A stretch of DNA of 26,839 bases, taken from positions 1 to 26,839 of the forward strand of contig JALUUA010000273.1 of assembly GCA_027021605.1 (NCBI GenBank), given 5' to 3'. Below the pieces are notes generated by a model. The model made no database searches, was not told the origin of the DNA, and saw only the letters and a program-made list of their open reading frames with translations. Positions within the stretch are counted from its first letter, which is position 1. Each line of letters opens with the position of its first letter. Source of the stretch: Candidatus Bipolaricaulota bacterium (GTDB lineage Bacteria > Bipolaricaulota > Bipolaricaulia > RBG-16-55-9). Shown piece by piece: positions 6,620 through 14,415 of the stretch. Position numbers and translations under genes: made by a program.

Positions 6620-7948
6620 GTGGAAGTCCTCATGGAGATCCTGCCGTTTCTCATGTTCTTCGGGCTGGTCGTCTTCGTGCTCACGGGGTTTCCCGTGGCG
6701 TTCAGCATCGGGGCGATGGCCCTGCTCTTTGGGCTCCCGACGCTGGGGTTGAGCTGGCTCCCCATGTGGGTGCTCAACGTCTGGAACATCATGTCGAACT
6801 TCCTCCTGGTGGCGGTGCCCCTCTTCGTGTTTATGGGGGTGATGCTGGAGCGCTCCGGGCTGGCGGAAGAACTGTTAGAGACGATGGGGATCCTGCTGGG
6901 GCGGGTGCCGGGGAGCATGGCGATTGCCGTTACGGCCATGGGGGCCATCCTCGCGGCCTCGACGGGGATCATCGGGGCCACGGTCGTCACCATGACCGTG
7001 CTGGCGCTGCCCACGATGCTGCGGCGGGGCTACAGCCCGCAGCTGGCCACGGGGACGATCTGCGCCGCCGGGACGCTGGGCCAGATCATCCCGCCGAGCA
7101 TCGTCTTGTTGCTCTTGGCCAGCATCGCCAACGACCCGAGCGTCAGCGTGGGGAAGCTCTTCTTCGCGGCGTTCCTCCCGGGCTGGCTGTTGGCCCTGCT
7201 CTACATGGTCTACATCTTCTTCTACGCGCTCCGCCACCCCGAGAAGGCCCCGGCGATCCCCTTAAGCGAGCGGCAGATCCCGCCTCTGAGGCTGTTGCTG
7301 CGGGTGCTTCGGAGCTTGTTCCCCCCGTTCTTCTTGATCGTGGCCGTGCTGGGGTCGATCTTCTTGGGGATCGCCTCCCCCACGGAGGCCGCCGGGGTGG
7401 GGGCCTTCGCCGCCACCCTCCTGGCGGCGCTCAACCGGCGGCTCACCTGGACGGTCCTGCGGGACGTCATGCTGGCCACGGTCCGCTTTACCAGCATGGT
7501 CTTCATCATCCTGGTGGGGGCTCAGGCGTTTCGGACCGTCTTCTGGAACCTGAAAGGGGAGACGGTCCTGCGGGAGTTCTTCTTGGGGCTGCAGTGGGAG
7601 CCCTGGGCCATCCTGGCCGTCGTGATGGTCCTGCTCTTCGTCCTGGGCTTCTTCCTCGACTTCATCGAGATCACGTTCATCCACTTCCCCATCCTCATCC
7701 CGATCGTCAAGGCCCTGGGGATCGACCCCCTCTGGTTTACGGTCCTGGTGGCCATCAACCTCCAAACCTCGTTCCTCACCCCGCCGTTCGGGTTCGCGCT
7801 CTTTTACCTGAAGGGGGCCGCTCCCCCCGAGGTGAAGCTCCAGCACGTCTACCGGGGGATCATCCCCTTCGTGATCATCCAACTGATCGGGCTTGCGATC
7901 GTCATCCTCTTCCCCCCGATCGCGCTGTGGCTGCCCAAGTTCTTGTAG
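6620..7948 (+). CDS. dctM: TRAP transporter large permease (DctM)
   Basis: A 442-residue, roughly 12-helix membrane protein that carries the solute with sodium or proton coupling. Characteristic segments are FLLVAVPLFVFMGVMLERSGLAEELL, AASTGIIGATVVTMTVLALP, TGTICAAGTLGQIIPPSIVLLLL, IASPTEAAGVGAF, GFFLDFIEITFIHFPIL and NLQTSFLTPPFGFALFYLKG. The FLDFIEIT and TSFLTPPFG sequences fit the mannitol/chloroaromatic (TakM-like) branch of the family. The GTG start at 6620 abuts the dctQ stop, and GGGAGG (6606-6611) sits 8 nt upstream; ATG 6632 would be too far from it. Its binding protein is encoded convergently just downstream. Confidence 0.95.
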   Translation: MEVLMEILPFLMFFGLVVFVLTGFPVAFSIGAMALLFGLPTLGLSWLPMWVLNVWNIMSNFLLVAVPLFVFMGVMLERSGLAEELLETMGILLGRVPGSMAIAVTAMGAILAASTGIIGATVVTMTVLALPTMLRRGYSPQLATGTICAAGTLGQIIPPSIVLLLLASIANDPSVSVGKLFFAAFLPGWLLALLYMVYIFFYALRHPEKAPAIPLSERQIPPLRLLLRVLRSLFPPFFLIVAVLGSIFLGIASPTEAAGVGAFAATLLAALNRRLTWTVLRDVMLATVRFTSMVFIILVGAQAFRTVFWNLKGETVLREFFLGLQWEPWAILAVVMVLLFVLGFFLDFIEITFIHFPILIPIVKALGIDPLWFTVLVAINLQTSFLTPPFGFALFYLKGAAPPEVKLQHVYRGIIPFVIIQLIGLAIVILFPPIALWLPKFL

Positions 7949-8000
7949 CCCCGGCGCACCCGCGGGGCCCAAGCGGGAAAAGCAGAAGGGAGAAAGCAGA

Positions 8001-8040
8001 GGGCAGAGGGAGGGGCCGAAGCCCCTCCCTTGCTCTGCCC
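8001..8040. terminator. Bidirectional hairpin between dctM and dctP
   Basis: GGGAGGGGC (8008-8016) pairs with GCCCCTCCC (8021-8029) around a CGAA tetraloop. GGGCAGA (8001-8007) pairs with TCTGCCC (8034-8040) across a 4-nt bulge. It lies between two convergent genes, as a shared terminator would. There is no T-tract on either side, so the function is inferred from position and stability. Confidence 0.5.
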
Positions 8041-8082
8041 CGTCCACCATCGTCTGCTAACAACGGTCGTGGAAGTCGCGGG

Positions 8083-9189
8083 CTACTGCTGGACCGCAGG
8101 GAGATAGGACTCGATGGAGACGTTGCTCCAGCGGTCGATCTCCTGGGCGAAGCGCTCGACGGCCTCGCGGACGCGGGCGAAGTCCGCGTCCTGCTCGGAG
8201 AGCTCGTCGAAGACCTCCTGCGCGTAGCCGCGCAGGGTGGAGAGGACCTCGTCGGGGAAGCGGCGCAGCTCCACGTCGGGGTACTCCTCGGCGATCTTGA
8301 CGAGGTGGCGGGCGTTCTCCACCTCGAACTGGCCGAAGGACCAGAGGGTCGTCTCCGCGGCCGCCGCGCGCACGATCGTCTGGAGCTCCTTGGGGAGGCT
8401 GTCCCAGGCGGGCTTGAAGACCATGAACTCCGCGGTGGTGCCGGGCTCGTGCCAGCCGGGGTGGTAATAGTACTTCGCGATCTGGGGGAAGCCGAAGAGG
8501 TAGTCGTGATAGGGCCCCACCCACTCGGCGGCGTCGATGGTGCCCGTCTGCAGCGCGGTGAAGATCTCGCTCCCGGGGAGCAGGACGACGCTCACCCCCG
8601 CCTTCTCGTAGACCTTGCCGCCCAGGCCGGGGATGCGCATCTTCAGGCCCTGGAGGTCCTCGACGCTGTTGATCTCCTTGTTGAACCAGCCGCCCATCTG
8701 CATGCTCGTGGTGATGAGGGGGACGGGCACCAGGTTGAAGGGCTCGTAGATCTCCTCCCACAGCTCGAGTCCGCCGCCGACGTGGAGCCAGTCCATCATC
8801 TGGTCGAAGGTGAACCCGAAGGGAACGGCGGTGAAGAACTGCGCCGCGGGGACGATCCCGGCCCAGTAGTACGAGGCGGTGTTCGCCGCCTCGACTGTCC
8901 CGGAGGAGACGGCCTCAAAGCCCCCGAGGGGCGGGACGAGTTCGCCGCCGGCGAAGACCTGGATGTCAAGCGCCCCACCGGACATCTCCCGTACTAAATC
9001 CGCGAAGCGCTCCGCGCCCGTCTGGAGAATCGGGAAGTTCGGGGGCCAGCTGGTCACCATCCGCCAGCTGAACTGCGCGCCCTTGGCCCGGGGCGAGTAG
9101 CCCGGCGCCAAGGCGGTCGCCACCGCTCCGACCCCGGCCGCCTTAAGGAAGCTCCGCCGGGAGACGGCCTGCTCGCTCTTTTTCGTCAT
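8083..9189 (-). CDS. dctP: TRAP transporter substrate-binding protein, TakP-like, Tat-exported
   Basis: A 368-residue periplasmic binding protein delivering solute to the DctQM membrane complex. The N-terminus has the twin-arginine motif SRRSFLKAAG followed by a short hydrophobic stretch ending near PGYSPRAKGA, so export is predicted through the Tat pathway. The mature part carries FSWRMVTSWPPNFPI, GGELVPPLGGFEAVSSGTVE, LKMRIPGLGGKVYEKAG and EWVGPYHDYLFGF. These are hallmarks of the branch that includes the 2-oxoacid-binding TakP. The family Arg that contacts the carboxylate is expected in LKMRIPGLGG. The ribosome binding site AAAGGAGGT (9195-9203) is near perfect. Unlike most TRAP operons, it is transcribed towards dctQM rather than with them. 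A 2-oxo acid or related carboxylate is the likely ligand, by family only. Confidence 0.93.
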   Translation of the reverse strand: MTKKSEQAVSRRSFLKAAGVGAVATALAPGYSPRAKGAQFSWRMVTSWPPNFPILQTGAERFADLVREMSGGALDIQVFAGGELVPPLGGFEAVSSGTVEAANTASYYWAGIVPAAQFFTAVPFGFTFDQMMDWLHVGGGLELWEEIYEPFNLVPVPLITTSMQMGGWFNKEINSVEDLQGLKMRIPGLGGKVYEKAGVSVVLLPGSEIFTALQTGTIDAAEWVGPYHDYLFGFPQIAKYYYHPGWHEPGTTAEFMVFKPAWDSLPKELQTIVRAAAAETTLWSFGQFEVENARHLVKIAEEYPDVELRRFPDEVLSTLRGYAQEVFDELSEQDADFARVREAVERFAQEIDRWSNVSIESYLPAVQQ

Positions 9190-9306
9190 CTTGAACCTCC
9201 TTTGCGGGTGTAGTGGACTGCTCCTTTTCGTTTCGTTCGATTGTGCCCGCTCCGCTTCGGCTGTCCGATCACCTCCTCGGATCGAAGTATGGAATGAAGC
9301 GGACTA

Positions 9307-9336
9307 GCTTTAGCACAGGGAAAGGCTGCGTGTCAA
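9307..9336 (-). promoter_or_regulatory. Weak promoter candidate for dctP
   Basis: Minus strand: perfect TTGACA (9331-9336), an 18-bp spacer and a poor TAAAGC (9307-9312). It would give a leader of about 110 nt. Confidence 0.25.
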
Positions 9337-9368
9337 CCCCGCCCCCCGAGCGTCCCTCGGCGGTCACA

Positions 9369-9410
9369 GAATTTCACGGAATTTTCACCGCGGGGTCACC
9401 CACTTTCCAC
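9369..9410. repeat. Short TTTCAC-type direct repeats
   Basis: GAATTTCACG (9369-9378) is followed directly by GAATTTTCACCG (9379-9390) and then CTTTCCACG (9402-9410). They sit about 80-120 bp upstream of the HEAT-gene promoter, in the 376-bp gene-free gap 9190-9565. They could be a regulator binding array. Confidence 0.4.
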
Positions 9411-9416
9411 GCGGAG

Positions 9417-9450
9417 CGTGCTACCATCGTTCCCGTGCTACCATCGTTCC
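9417..9450. repeat. Perfect 17-bp tandem duplication
   Basis: CGTGCTACCATCGTTCC is present twice with no gap (9417-9433 and 9434-9450), ending 36 bp before the -35 box of the HEAT-repeat gene. The remainder of the 9190-9565 gap contains the promoters listed and nothing else I can identify. Confidence 0.85.
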
Positions 9451-9486
9451 CACGTGAGGCCGTGTTGCTCGCAATACGTTCCGGGC

Positions 9487-9515
9487 TTTACACGGCGTTG
9501 ATCTTTGTATATAAT
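9487..9515 (+). promoter_or_regulatory. Strong sigma70-type promoter of the HEAT-repeat gene
   Basis: TTTACA (9487-9492, 5/6), an exact 17-bp spacer and a perfect TATAAT (9510-9515). The start site is expected near 9522, giving a leader of about 45 nt with ribosome binding site GGGAGGTG (9553-9560). Confidence 0.8.
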
Positions 9516-9565
9516 GGAACCCAAATCGATCGGGTGATATGCCCGTGACCCCGGGAGGTGCCCCG

Positions 9566-11344
9566 ATGAAAAGAGGGACCGTCGTAGCGGCGCTGCTGGC
9601 GCTCGTCCTCGGCGGGCTGGCGATCGGCTCGACGAGCGGCGGGCTCAACCTTTCGGACTCCCAACGGATCCAGCTCGTCGAGCTGGCCCACCGGGTCCTC
9701 GCCGACGGGCTGCAGGCCCGGACGACGAGCGTCCGAGCTGCGGCCGCGTGGGCCCTGGGGCGGGTTTCCGAGCCCGCGGAGGACATCTCCCTGCTCCTCC
9801 GGGCGCTGCGGGAGGAGCGGGCCTGGTCCGTCAAGGCGGCCGCGGCCGCGGCGCTGGCCCGCCGGGGCGCGGCGGAGGCAGCCTATGACATCGCCGAGGC
9901 CCTCCGTCAGGCCCCCGATGAGCTCACCCGGAGGGCCTTTCGCGACGCGCTGATCGCCCTGGGCGCGCCCGCCGTCCCGGTGCTGGAGGACCTCCTGCGC
10001 GACCCGGAGGACGGGGTGCGCCGCGCGGCCGCGCTCGCCCTGGGGCGGATCGGCTCCCCCGAGGCGCTGCCCGCGCTCCTCGGGGCGCTCGACCCCCGCT
10101 ACGAGGGCGCCTCTCGGGTGCGACACCAGGCCGCCCAAGCGCTGGGCGAGCTGGGGCTGCCGGAGGCGGTTCCGGCTCTGCTCGAGACCCTCGCCGCGGA
10201 CCCCGAGGGGATCGTCCGCCAGGCGGCCATCGGGGCCCTGGGGCAAATCGGAGACCCCCGGGCGGCTCCCGCCCTGCGGGCCTCCCTGGAGATGGAGAAG
10301 GATATGCTGCTGCGGGCCGAGGCGGCCCTCGCCCTGGGCCGGCTCCGCGGGGACGACATGGAGAACACAAACGCCAGGGTCGAGGCCCTCCTCCAGGCGC
10401 TGCAGCGGGAGGAGGAGCCGCTGGTGCGCGCGGCGATCGCCCTGGGGTTGGGGGAGGCCCGACCGCGCGGGGCCGTCCCCGCGCTCGTCGCGCTCCTCCA
10501 CGGGCGGGAGCCCGAGAGCGTGCGGCGCTCGGCTGCCTGGGCCCTGGCCCGGATTGCCACCCCGGAAGCTCGCAGCGCGCTCCGGGAAGCCCTTTCGGCC
10601 GACCCGGAGATCCGTCTGGCGGCCGCGTTCGCGCTCGGGGGCGCGGGCGACCCTGCCGCCGTCCCCGCCCTCCGAGGTGCGGCCCTCGACGACCCCGACC
10701 CGGAGGACCGCGCCCGCGCCGCGCAGCTCCTCGGCTCCTTGAGCGATCCGACGGCCGCGGAAGCGCTCGTGCAGCTTCTCCGGAGCGATCGTTACGCCTC
10801 CGTGCGGCGCGCCGCCGCCGAGGCCCTCGGCGCGCTCGGGGACGCCGACGCTGCGGCCGTGCCCCTCGCCCTTCCGGCCCTCGTCGCAGCGCTCGAGACG
10901 GATCGCGATCGGAGCGTGCGCGCGGCGGCTGCGGCGGCCCTGGGGGAGCTGGGGGACCCGCAGGCCGTCCCGGCCCTGAAGCGGGCCCTCGAGACCGTAG
11001 GTGCCGAGGCAGGGGCAGGGGCAGGGGAGGACTCCGCCCCCGTTCTGGAGGGGACGCTCGCGGGCGCGCTCGCCGAGGCGCTGGCCCGGCTGGGCTCGGC
11101 GTCGCTGCCCGCACTCGGGGAGCTTTTGGAGGCCGAGGGGGAGACGGCCCGCCGCGCGGCGGCCTACGGCCTCGAACGCCTCGCCCGGAGCGCGGCTTCG
11201 GCCGAACGGGACGGGGACGACCCCGACCTCGTCGCGGGCCTCTCGGAGTTGCTCCCACTCCTCCACGAGAAGCTCCTGGCGGAGCGCGTCGGCCTGGAGC
11301 AGATCAACGCAGCCGGCGCGCTGTGGGCGATCCTGCAGCTGTAG
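9566..11344 (+). CDS. Exported HEAT-repeat protein
   Basis: A 592-residue protein built almost wholly of PBS-lyase-type HEAT repeats. Units of about 31-35 residues recur with the pattern V-R-A-A-A-A-L-G-x-[IL]-G-D-P-x-A-[VL]-P-A-L, for example around GIVRQAAIGALGQIGDPRAA. They form an alpha-solenoid that would act as a protein-binding scaffold. The N-terminus MKRGTVVAALLALVLGGLAIGS looks like a Sec signal peptide, so the solenoid is probably periplasmic or cell-surface. ATG 9566 is chosen over the in-frame ATG 9539 because GGGAGG lies 7 nt upstream and the signal peptide then starts with M-K-R. A GAEAGAGAG spacer near the C-terminal third is encoded by GGGGCA repeats. No enzymatic domain is seen. 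It is a single-gene unit with its own strong promoter; partner unknown. Confidence 0.88.
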   Translation: MKRGTVVAALLALVLGGLAIGSTSGGLNLSDSQRIQLVELAHRVLADGLQARTTSVRAAAAWALGRVSEPAEDISLLLRALREERAWSVKAAAAAALARRGAAEAAYDIAEALRQAPDELTRRAFRDALIALGAPAVPVLEDLLRDPEDGVRRAAALALGRIGSPEALPALLGALDPRYEGASRVRHQAAQALGELGLPEAVPALLETLAADPEGIVRQAAIGALGQIGDPRAAPALRASLEMEKDMLLRAEAALALGRLRGDDMENTNARVEALLQALQREEEPLVRAAIALGLGEARPRGAVPALVALLHGREPESVRRSAAWALARIATPEARSALREALSADPEIRLAAAFALGGAGDPAAVPALRGAALDDPDPEDRARAAQLLGSLSDPTAAEALVQLLRSDRYASVRRAAAEALGALGDADAAAVPLALPALVAALETDRDRSVRAAAAAALGELGDPQAVPALKRALETVGAEAGAGAGEDSAPVLEGTLAGALAEALARLGSASLPALGELLEAEGETARRAAAYGLERLARSAASAERDGDDPDLVAGLSELLPLLHEKLLAERVGLEQINAAGALWAILQL

Positions 11345-11395
11345 TGCAGAGTAGACCGGGCTTGGGCTTAAGCGACAGCGGCCGAGCCGATTCGA

Positions 11396-11425
11396 TTTAC
11401 AGGCGCCCCGCGGTCCGGCTATAAT
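11396..11425 (+). promoter_or_regulatory. Promoter of hutI giving a leaderless or near-leaderless mRNA
   Basis: TTTACA (11396-11401), an 18-bp spacer and a perfect TATAAT (11420-11425). The -10 box ends 8 nt before the ATG at 11434. Transcription should therefore start at or within 2-3 nt of the start codon, leaving no room for a ribosome binding site. Confidence 0.75.
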
Positions 11426-11433
11426 GCGGGGCC

Positions 11434-12690
11434 ATGCTCATCGTCAACATCGGCCAGCTCGTCACCCCCCTCGGAGAGGCGGCCCGGGGTGGGGAGGCGA
11501 TGCGCCGGCTCGAGGTCCTCGAGGACGCCTACATCAAGATCACCCGGGGGAGGATCGTCTCCGTCGGGCCGATGGCCGAGCTCCGGGGGCGCCTCCGCGA
11601 GGAGGTCTACGACGCCCGGCGCGGCCTCGTCCTCCCCGGCTTCGTGGACCCCCACACCCACGCGGTCTTTGCCGGGACCCGCGAGGACGAGTTCCTCGCC
11701 CGCTGCCTAGGGGAGCCCTACGGCAAGGGCATCCTCACCACCATGAAGCGGGTTCGCGCCGCCTCGGAGGAGGAGCTCTTCGCCTCGGCGCGGCGCTTCC
11801 TGGGGGAGATGCTCCGCCGCGGGACGACGACGGTGGAGGTCAAGAGCGGCTACGGGCTCGACACCGAGAGCGAGCTCAAGCTCCTGCGGGTCATCCGGCG
11901 GCTCGGGCGGGAGCTCCCCCAGGAGGTCGTCCCCACGTTCTTGGGGGCCCACGCGGTCCCCGACGGCGTCAAGAAGGGCGAGTACATCGAGGAGATCATC
12001 ACGCGGATGATCCCCGAGGTGCGCCGCCGCAAGCTCGCGGAGTTCTGCGACGTCTTCTGCGAGGAGGGGTTTTTCGGTCGGACCGAGAGCCGCGAGATCC
12101 TGCGGGCCGCGCAGGGGGCGGGACTCCGGCTGAAGATCCACGCCGAGGAGCTGAGCAACACCCGCGGTGCGGAGCTGGCCGCGGAGCTGGGCGCCGTCTC
12201 CGCGGATCACCTGCTCCACATCTCCCCCCACGGCATCCGCAAGATGAAGGAGGCCGGGGTGGTGGCCGTGCTCCTGCCGGGGACGGCGTTTACGCTGGGC
12301 GAGCCCTTCGCCCCCGCCCGGGAGATGATCGACGCCGGGCTCCCCGTGGCCCTCGGGACGGACTTCAACCCCGGGACGTGCCTGATCCACTCCATGCCCC
12401 ACGTGATCTCCCTGGCCGTCATGAAGATGCGCATGACCGCGGAGGAGGCGATCACCGCCGCGACCCTAAACGCCGCCGCGGCGGTGGGGAGGGCCCACGA
12501 GACGGGCACCCTCGAGGAGGGCAAGCGGGCGGACCTCGTCGTGTTCGACTACGAGAACTACCGGCAGCTGCCGTACTTCCTGGGGCACGACCCCGACCGG
12601 GTGCGGGCCGTCCTCTGCCGGGGCCGCTGGGCCTACGAGAACCCCCATCCCTGTCGCGATGGCGACGCACGCCCTCACGGTCACGGTTAA
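11434..12690 (+). CDS. hutI: Imidazolonepropionase
   Basis: A 418-residue amidohydrolase-superfamily enzyme that hydrolyses 4-imidazolone-5-propionate to N-formimino-L-glutamate, the third step of histidine degradation. Metal and substrate residues are visible: H74 and H76 in FVDPHTHAVFAGTREDE, K-S-G-Y-G-L-D-T-E-S-E-L-K (137-149), H236 in KIHAEELSNT, H259 in SADHLLH, and D310 in GTDFNPGT. The N- and C-terminal beta strands that form the composite domain flank the barrel. The length is usual. The last residues (HPCRDGDARPHGHG) are read from DNA that also encodes the start of ispE, a 32-nt overlap. No hutH, hutU or hutG is present here, so the gene is separated from the rest of its pathway. Function is well supported by motifs; a side role on a related cyclic amide remains possible. 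Confidence 0.94.
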   Translation: MLIVNIGQLVTPLGEAARGGEAMRRLEVLEDAYIKITRGRIVSVGPMAELRGRLREEVYDARRGLVLPGFVDPHTHAVFAGTREDEFLARCLGEPYGKGILTTMKRVRAASEEELFASARRFLGEMLRRGTTTVEVKSGYGLDTESELKLLRVIRRLGRELPQEVVPTFLGAHAVPDGVKKGEYIEEIITRMIPEVRRRKLAEFCDVFCEEGFFGRTESREILRAAQGAGLRLKIHAEELSNTRGAELAAELGAVSADHLLHISPHGIRKMKEAGVVAVLLPGTAFTLGEPFAPAREMIDAGLPVALGTDFNPGTCLIHSMPHVISLAVMKMRMTAEEAITAATLNAAAAVGRAHETGTLEEGKRADLVVFDYENYRQLPYFLGHDPDRVRAVLCRGRWAYENPHPCRDGDARPHGHG

Positions 12691-13546
12691 GGCCCACGCC
12701 AAGATCAACCTGGGGCTGCGGGTTCTTAACAAGCGCCCCGACGGCTACCACGAGGTCGACACCGTGCTGCAGGCCCTCGATCTTTATGACGTGCTCACCC
12801 TGGAGCCCCGCGCGTCCGGCGGGATCTCGTTGACGAGCCCGGGTCTGGACATCCCGGCGGACGAGAACCTCGCCTACAGGGCCGCCCGGCTGCTTGCGGA
12901 GCGCGTCGGGCTGCCCCGGGGGGTGCGGATCGCCCTCGAGAAGCGCATTCCCGTGGGAGCGGGCCTGGGCGGGGGCAGCAGCGACGCCGCGGCCGTCTTG
13001 CAGGGGCTCAACGCCCTGTTCGAGCTGGGGCTGGATCGGGAGGGGCTCCTTGCGCTGGCCTCCGAGCTGGGGAGCGATGTGCCCTTCTTTCTGGTGGGGG
13101 GGCGCTGCCGCGCGCGGGGGCGGGGGGAGCGCCTCGCGCCCGTCCCCGTCCCGGCCGCCGAGAGGGGAGCAACGTACGCGCTCCTCGTGCCCCCCTTCTC
13201 TCTAGGTGCCCGGGAGGTCTACGAGGCTTGGGATCGCCTCCTCCCCGCGACCCCGGACTCGCCGTACCCGAACGACTTGGAGGGGGCCGCGCTGGCGCTT
13301 CGCCCCGAGCTTCGGGAGTACCGGGCGTTTCTCGTGGGGTTCCGGCGGCCCTTTGGGTTGAGCGGCAGCGGGCCGACGTACTTCGTCGTCCTCCGCGGGG
13401 GGGAGGGACCGCGCTTCCGGGAGGTCGCTCAGCAAGCCCTCCCCGAGGCCCGGATCTTCCTTTGCCGCCCCGCGGACGCGGGGGCGGAGGTCGTCCCGCC
13501 CGCGCCACCCGGGGGCGAGATTGCGCCCGCTCCCGGGCTCGGGTAA
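12659..13546 (+). CDS. ispE: 4-diphosphocytidyl-2-C-methyl-D-erythritol kinase
   Basis: A 295-residue GHMP-family kinase that phosphorylates the 2-hydroxyl of CDP-methylerythritol in the MEP isoprenoid pathway. It has the N-terminal AHAKINLGLRVLNKRPDGYHEVDT with the substrate-binding Lys at 14. The glycine-rich ATP loop PVGAGLGGGSSDAAAVLQGLN (98-118) follows, then the catalytic Asp in LGSDVPFF (137-144), and a C-terminal LSGSGPTYFVVL. The start ATG lies inside hutI, with no ribosome binding site of its own, so translation is probably coupled to hutI. Pairing a histidine catabolic gene with an essential isoprenoid gene is odd and may reflect compact packing rather than function. plsC follows 12 nt downstream in the same direction. 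Confidence 0.95.
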   Translation: MATHALTVTVKAHAKINLGLRVLNKRPDGYHEVDTVLQALDLYDVLTLEPRASGGISLTSPGLDIPADENLAYRAARLLAERVGLPRGVRIALEKRIPVGAGLGGGSSDAAAVLQGLNALFELGLDREGLLALASELGSDVPFFLVGGRCRARGRGERLAPVPVPAAERGATYALLVPPFSLGAREVYEAWDRLLPATPDSPYPNDLEGAALALRPELREYRAFLVGFRRPFGLSGSGPTYFVVLRGGEGPRFREVAQQALPEARIFLCRPADAGAEVVPPAPPGGEIAPAPGLG

Positions 13547-13558
13547 GCTCATCCCGGG

Positions 13559-14233
13559 ATGGCCACGGGCCTGGGCGAGCGGATCAAGAGCGGCATCTAT
13601 CGCGTCGGGGTACCCCTGCTGGGGCTCCTGCTGAAGCCCCTCTTCCGCCTCCGGGTGGAGGGGCGGGAGAACGTCCCCCCCGGCCGAGGGGTTCTGTTGG
13701 TGGCCCGCCACCGCAGCTACTGGGACATCCCCCTGCTCTTGGCCGCCTTGGGGGGGCGCAACCGCATCCACTTCCTGGCGCGGCACACCCTCCTTCGGAA
13801 CCCCTTCTTCTACCCGTTCGTGAAGTACTTCGCCATCCCGATCAACCGCGAGAACTTCGGGCGGGAGGACTTCCGCCGGGTGGTGCGGGCCCTGGAGCGC
13901 GAGCAGATCGTGGGGATCTTCCCCGAGGGGACGACCCTCCCGACGGACCGGGTGCGCATCGGGGTGATCAAGTTCGCCGAGCGCTCCGGGCGCCCCTTCC
14001 TCCCCGTGCGCCTCGAGACCGAGGGGCCGTATCCCCCCCGCTATCCCTTCGGGTTCCCGCGGGTGCGGGCCCTCATCGGGAAGCCCTTCTCCCTCCGGGA
14101 GCTGGAGGCGGAGCTTACGGGCACGGAGTCCCGCCGCGAGCGGTACGAGAAGCTGGCCCGCGCGCTCATGGAGCGCGTCGACCGCGTAGGGCAGGAGGAA
14201 AGGCCGAGACCGACCCCCTCCGCGGCGGGGTGA
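13559..14233 (+). CDS. plsC: 1-acyl-sn-glycerol-3-phosphate acyltransferase
   Basis: A 224-residue membrane-associated acyltransferase that adds the second acyl chain to lysophosphatidic acid, giving phosphatidic acid. The HX4D motif is H51-RSYW-D56, and the substrate-phosphate motif FPEGT is at 121-125. PINREN (94-99) is the usual third motif, and a hydrophobic amphipathic N-terminus (about residues 14-30) would anchor it. Its C-terminus is a short unstructured tail. It is probably cotranscribed with hutI and ispE. It lies directly upstream of rpsA, a plsC-rpsA adjacency seen in several bacterial phyla, where cmk often precedes; cmk is absent here. Confidence 0.93.
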   Translation: MATGLGERIKSGIYRVGVPLLGLLLKPLFRLRVEGRENVPPGRGVLLVARHRSYWDIPLLLAALGGRNRIHFLARHTLLRNPFFYPFVKYFAIPINRENFGREDFRRVVRALEREQIVGIFPEGTTLPTDRVRIGVIKFAERSGRPFLPVRLETEGPYPPRYPFGFPRVRALIGKPFSLRELEAELTGTESRRERYEKLARALMERVDRVGQEERPRPTPSAAG

Positions 14234-14249
14234 GGCTTCGCCCCTGCGA

Positions 14250-14278
14250 TTGCACCCCTTGGGATCAGCTGCTATCAT
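14250..14278 (+). promoter_or_regulatory. Promoter of rpsA with extended -10
   Basis: TTGCAC (14250-14255), an exact 17-bp spacer, then TATCAT (14273-14278) preceded by TGC (14270-14272), an extended -10. The start site is expected near 14285. Confidence 0.65.
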
Positions 14279-14285
14279 GGGTGGA

Positions 14286-14415
14286 CGTCTCTGCGCCACG
14301 CGGCGGTTGTCCGCCGGAGCGACGGGACCGGCGCCGGGGAGCCCCCTTGCCCTTTTTGCCCAAAACCCGGGGAGCCCTCGGCGGGAGAAACCACGGACGG
14401 GAGTAGGTGGAATCT
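14286..14415 (+). promoter_or_regulatory. rpsA leader with hairpin and 11-bp direct repeats
   Basis: This 130-nt untranslated leader contains the hairpin CGGCGG-TTGT-CCGCCG (14301-14316). Two exact copies of CCGGGGAGCCC (14334-14344 and 14367-14377) lie 33 nt apart. A pyrimidine and A-rich stretch sits between the copies, a type of sequence S1 favours. Leader-mediated autoregulation of rpsA is known in other bacteria; here it is an inference. Confidence 0.4.

Noticed and set aside
6367..8997. 876-codon plus-strand open frame
   Set aside because: It overlaps dctM in another frame and dctP antisense; a GC-rich shadow.
9488..11266. 592-codon minus-strand frame opposite the HEAT gene
   Set aside because: Mirror frame of a GC-rich repeat gene; no ribosome binding site or domain.
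11344..11395. Terminator after the HEAT gene
   Set aside because: Only a weak, broken stem can be drawn and no T-tract follows.
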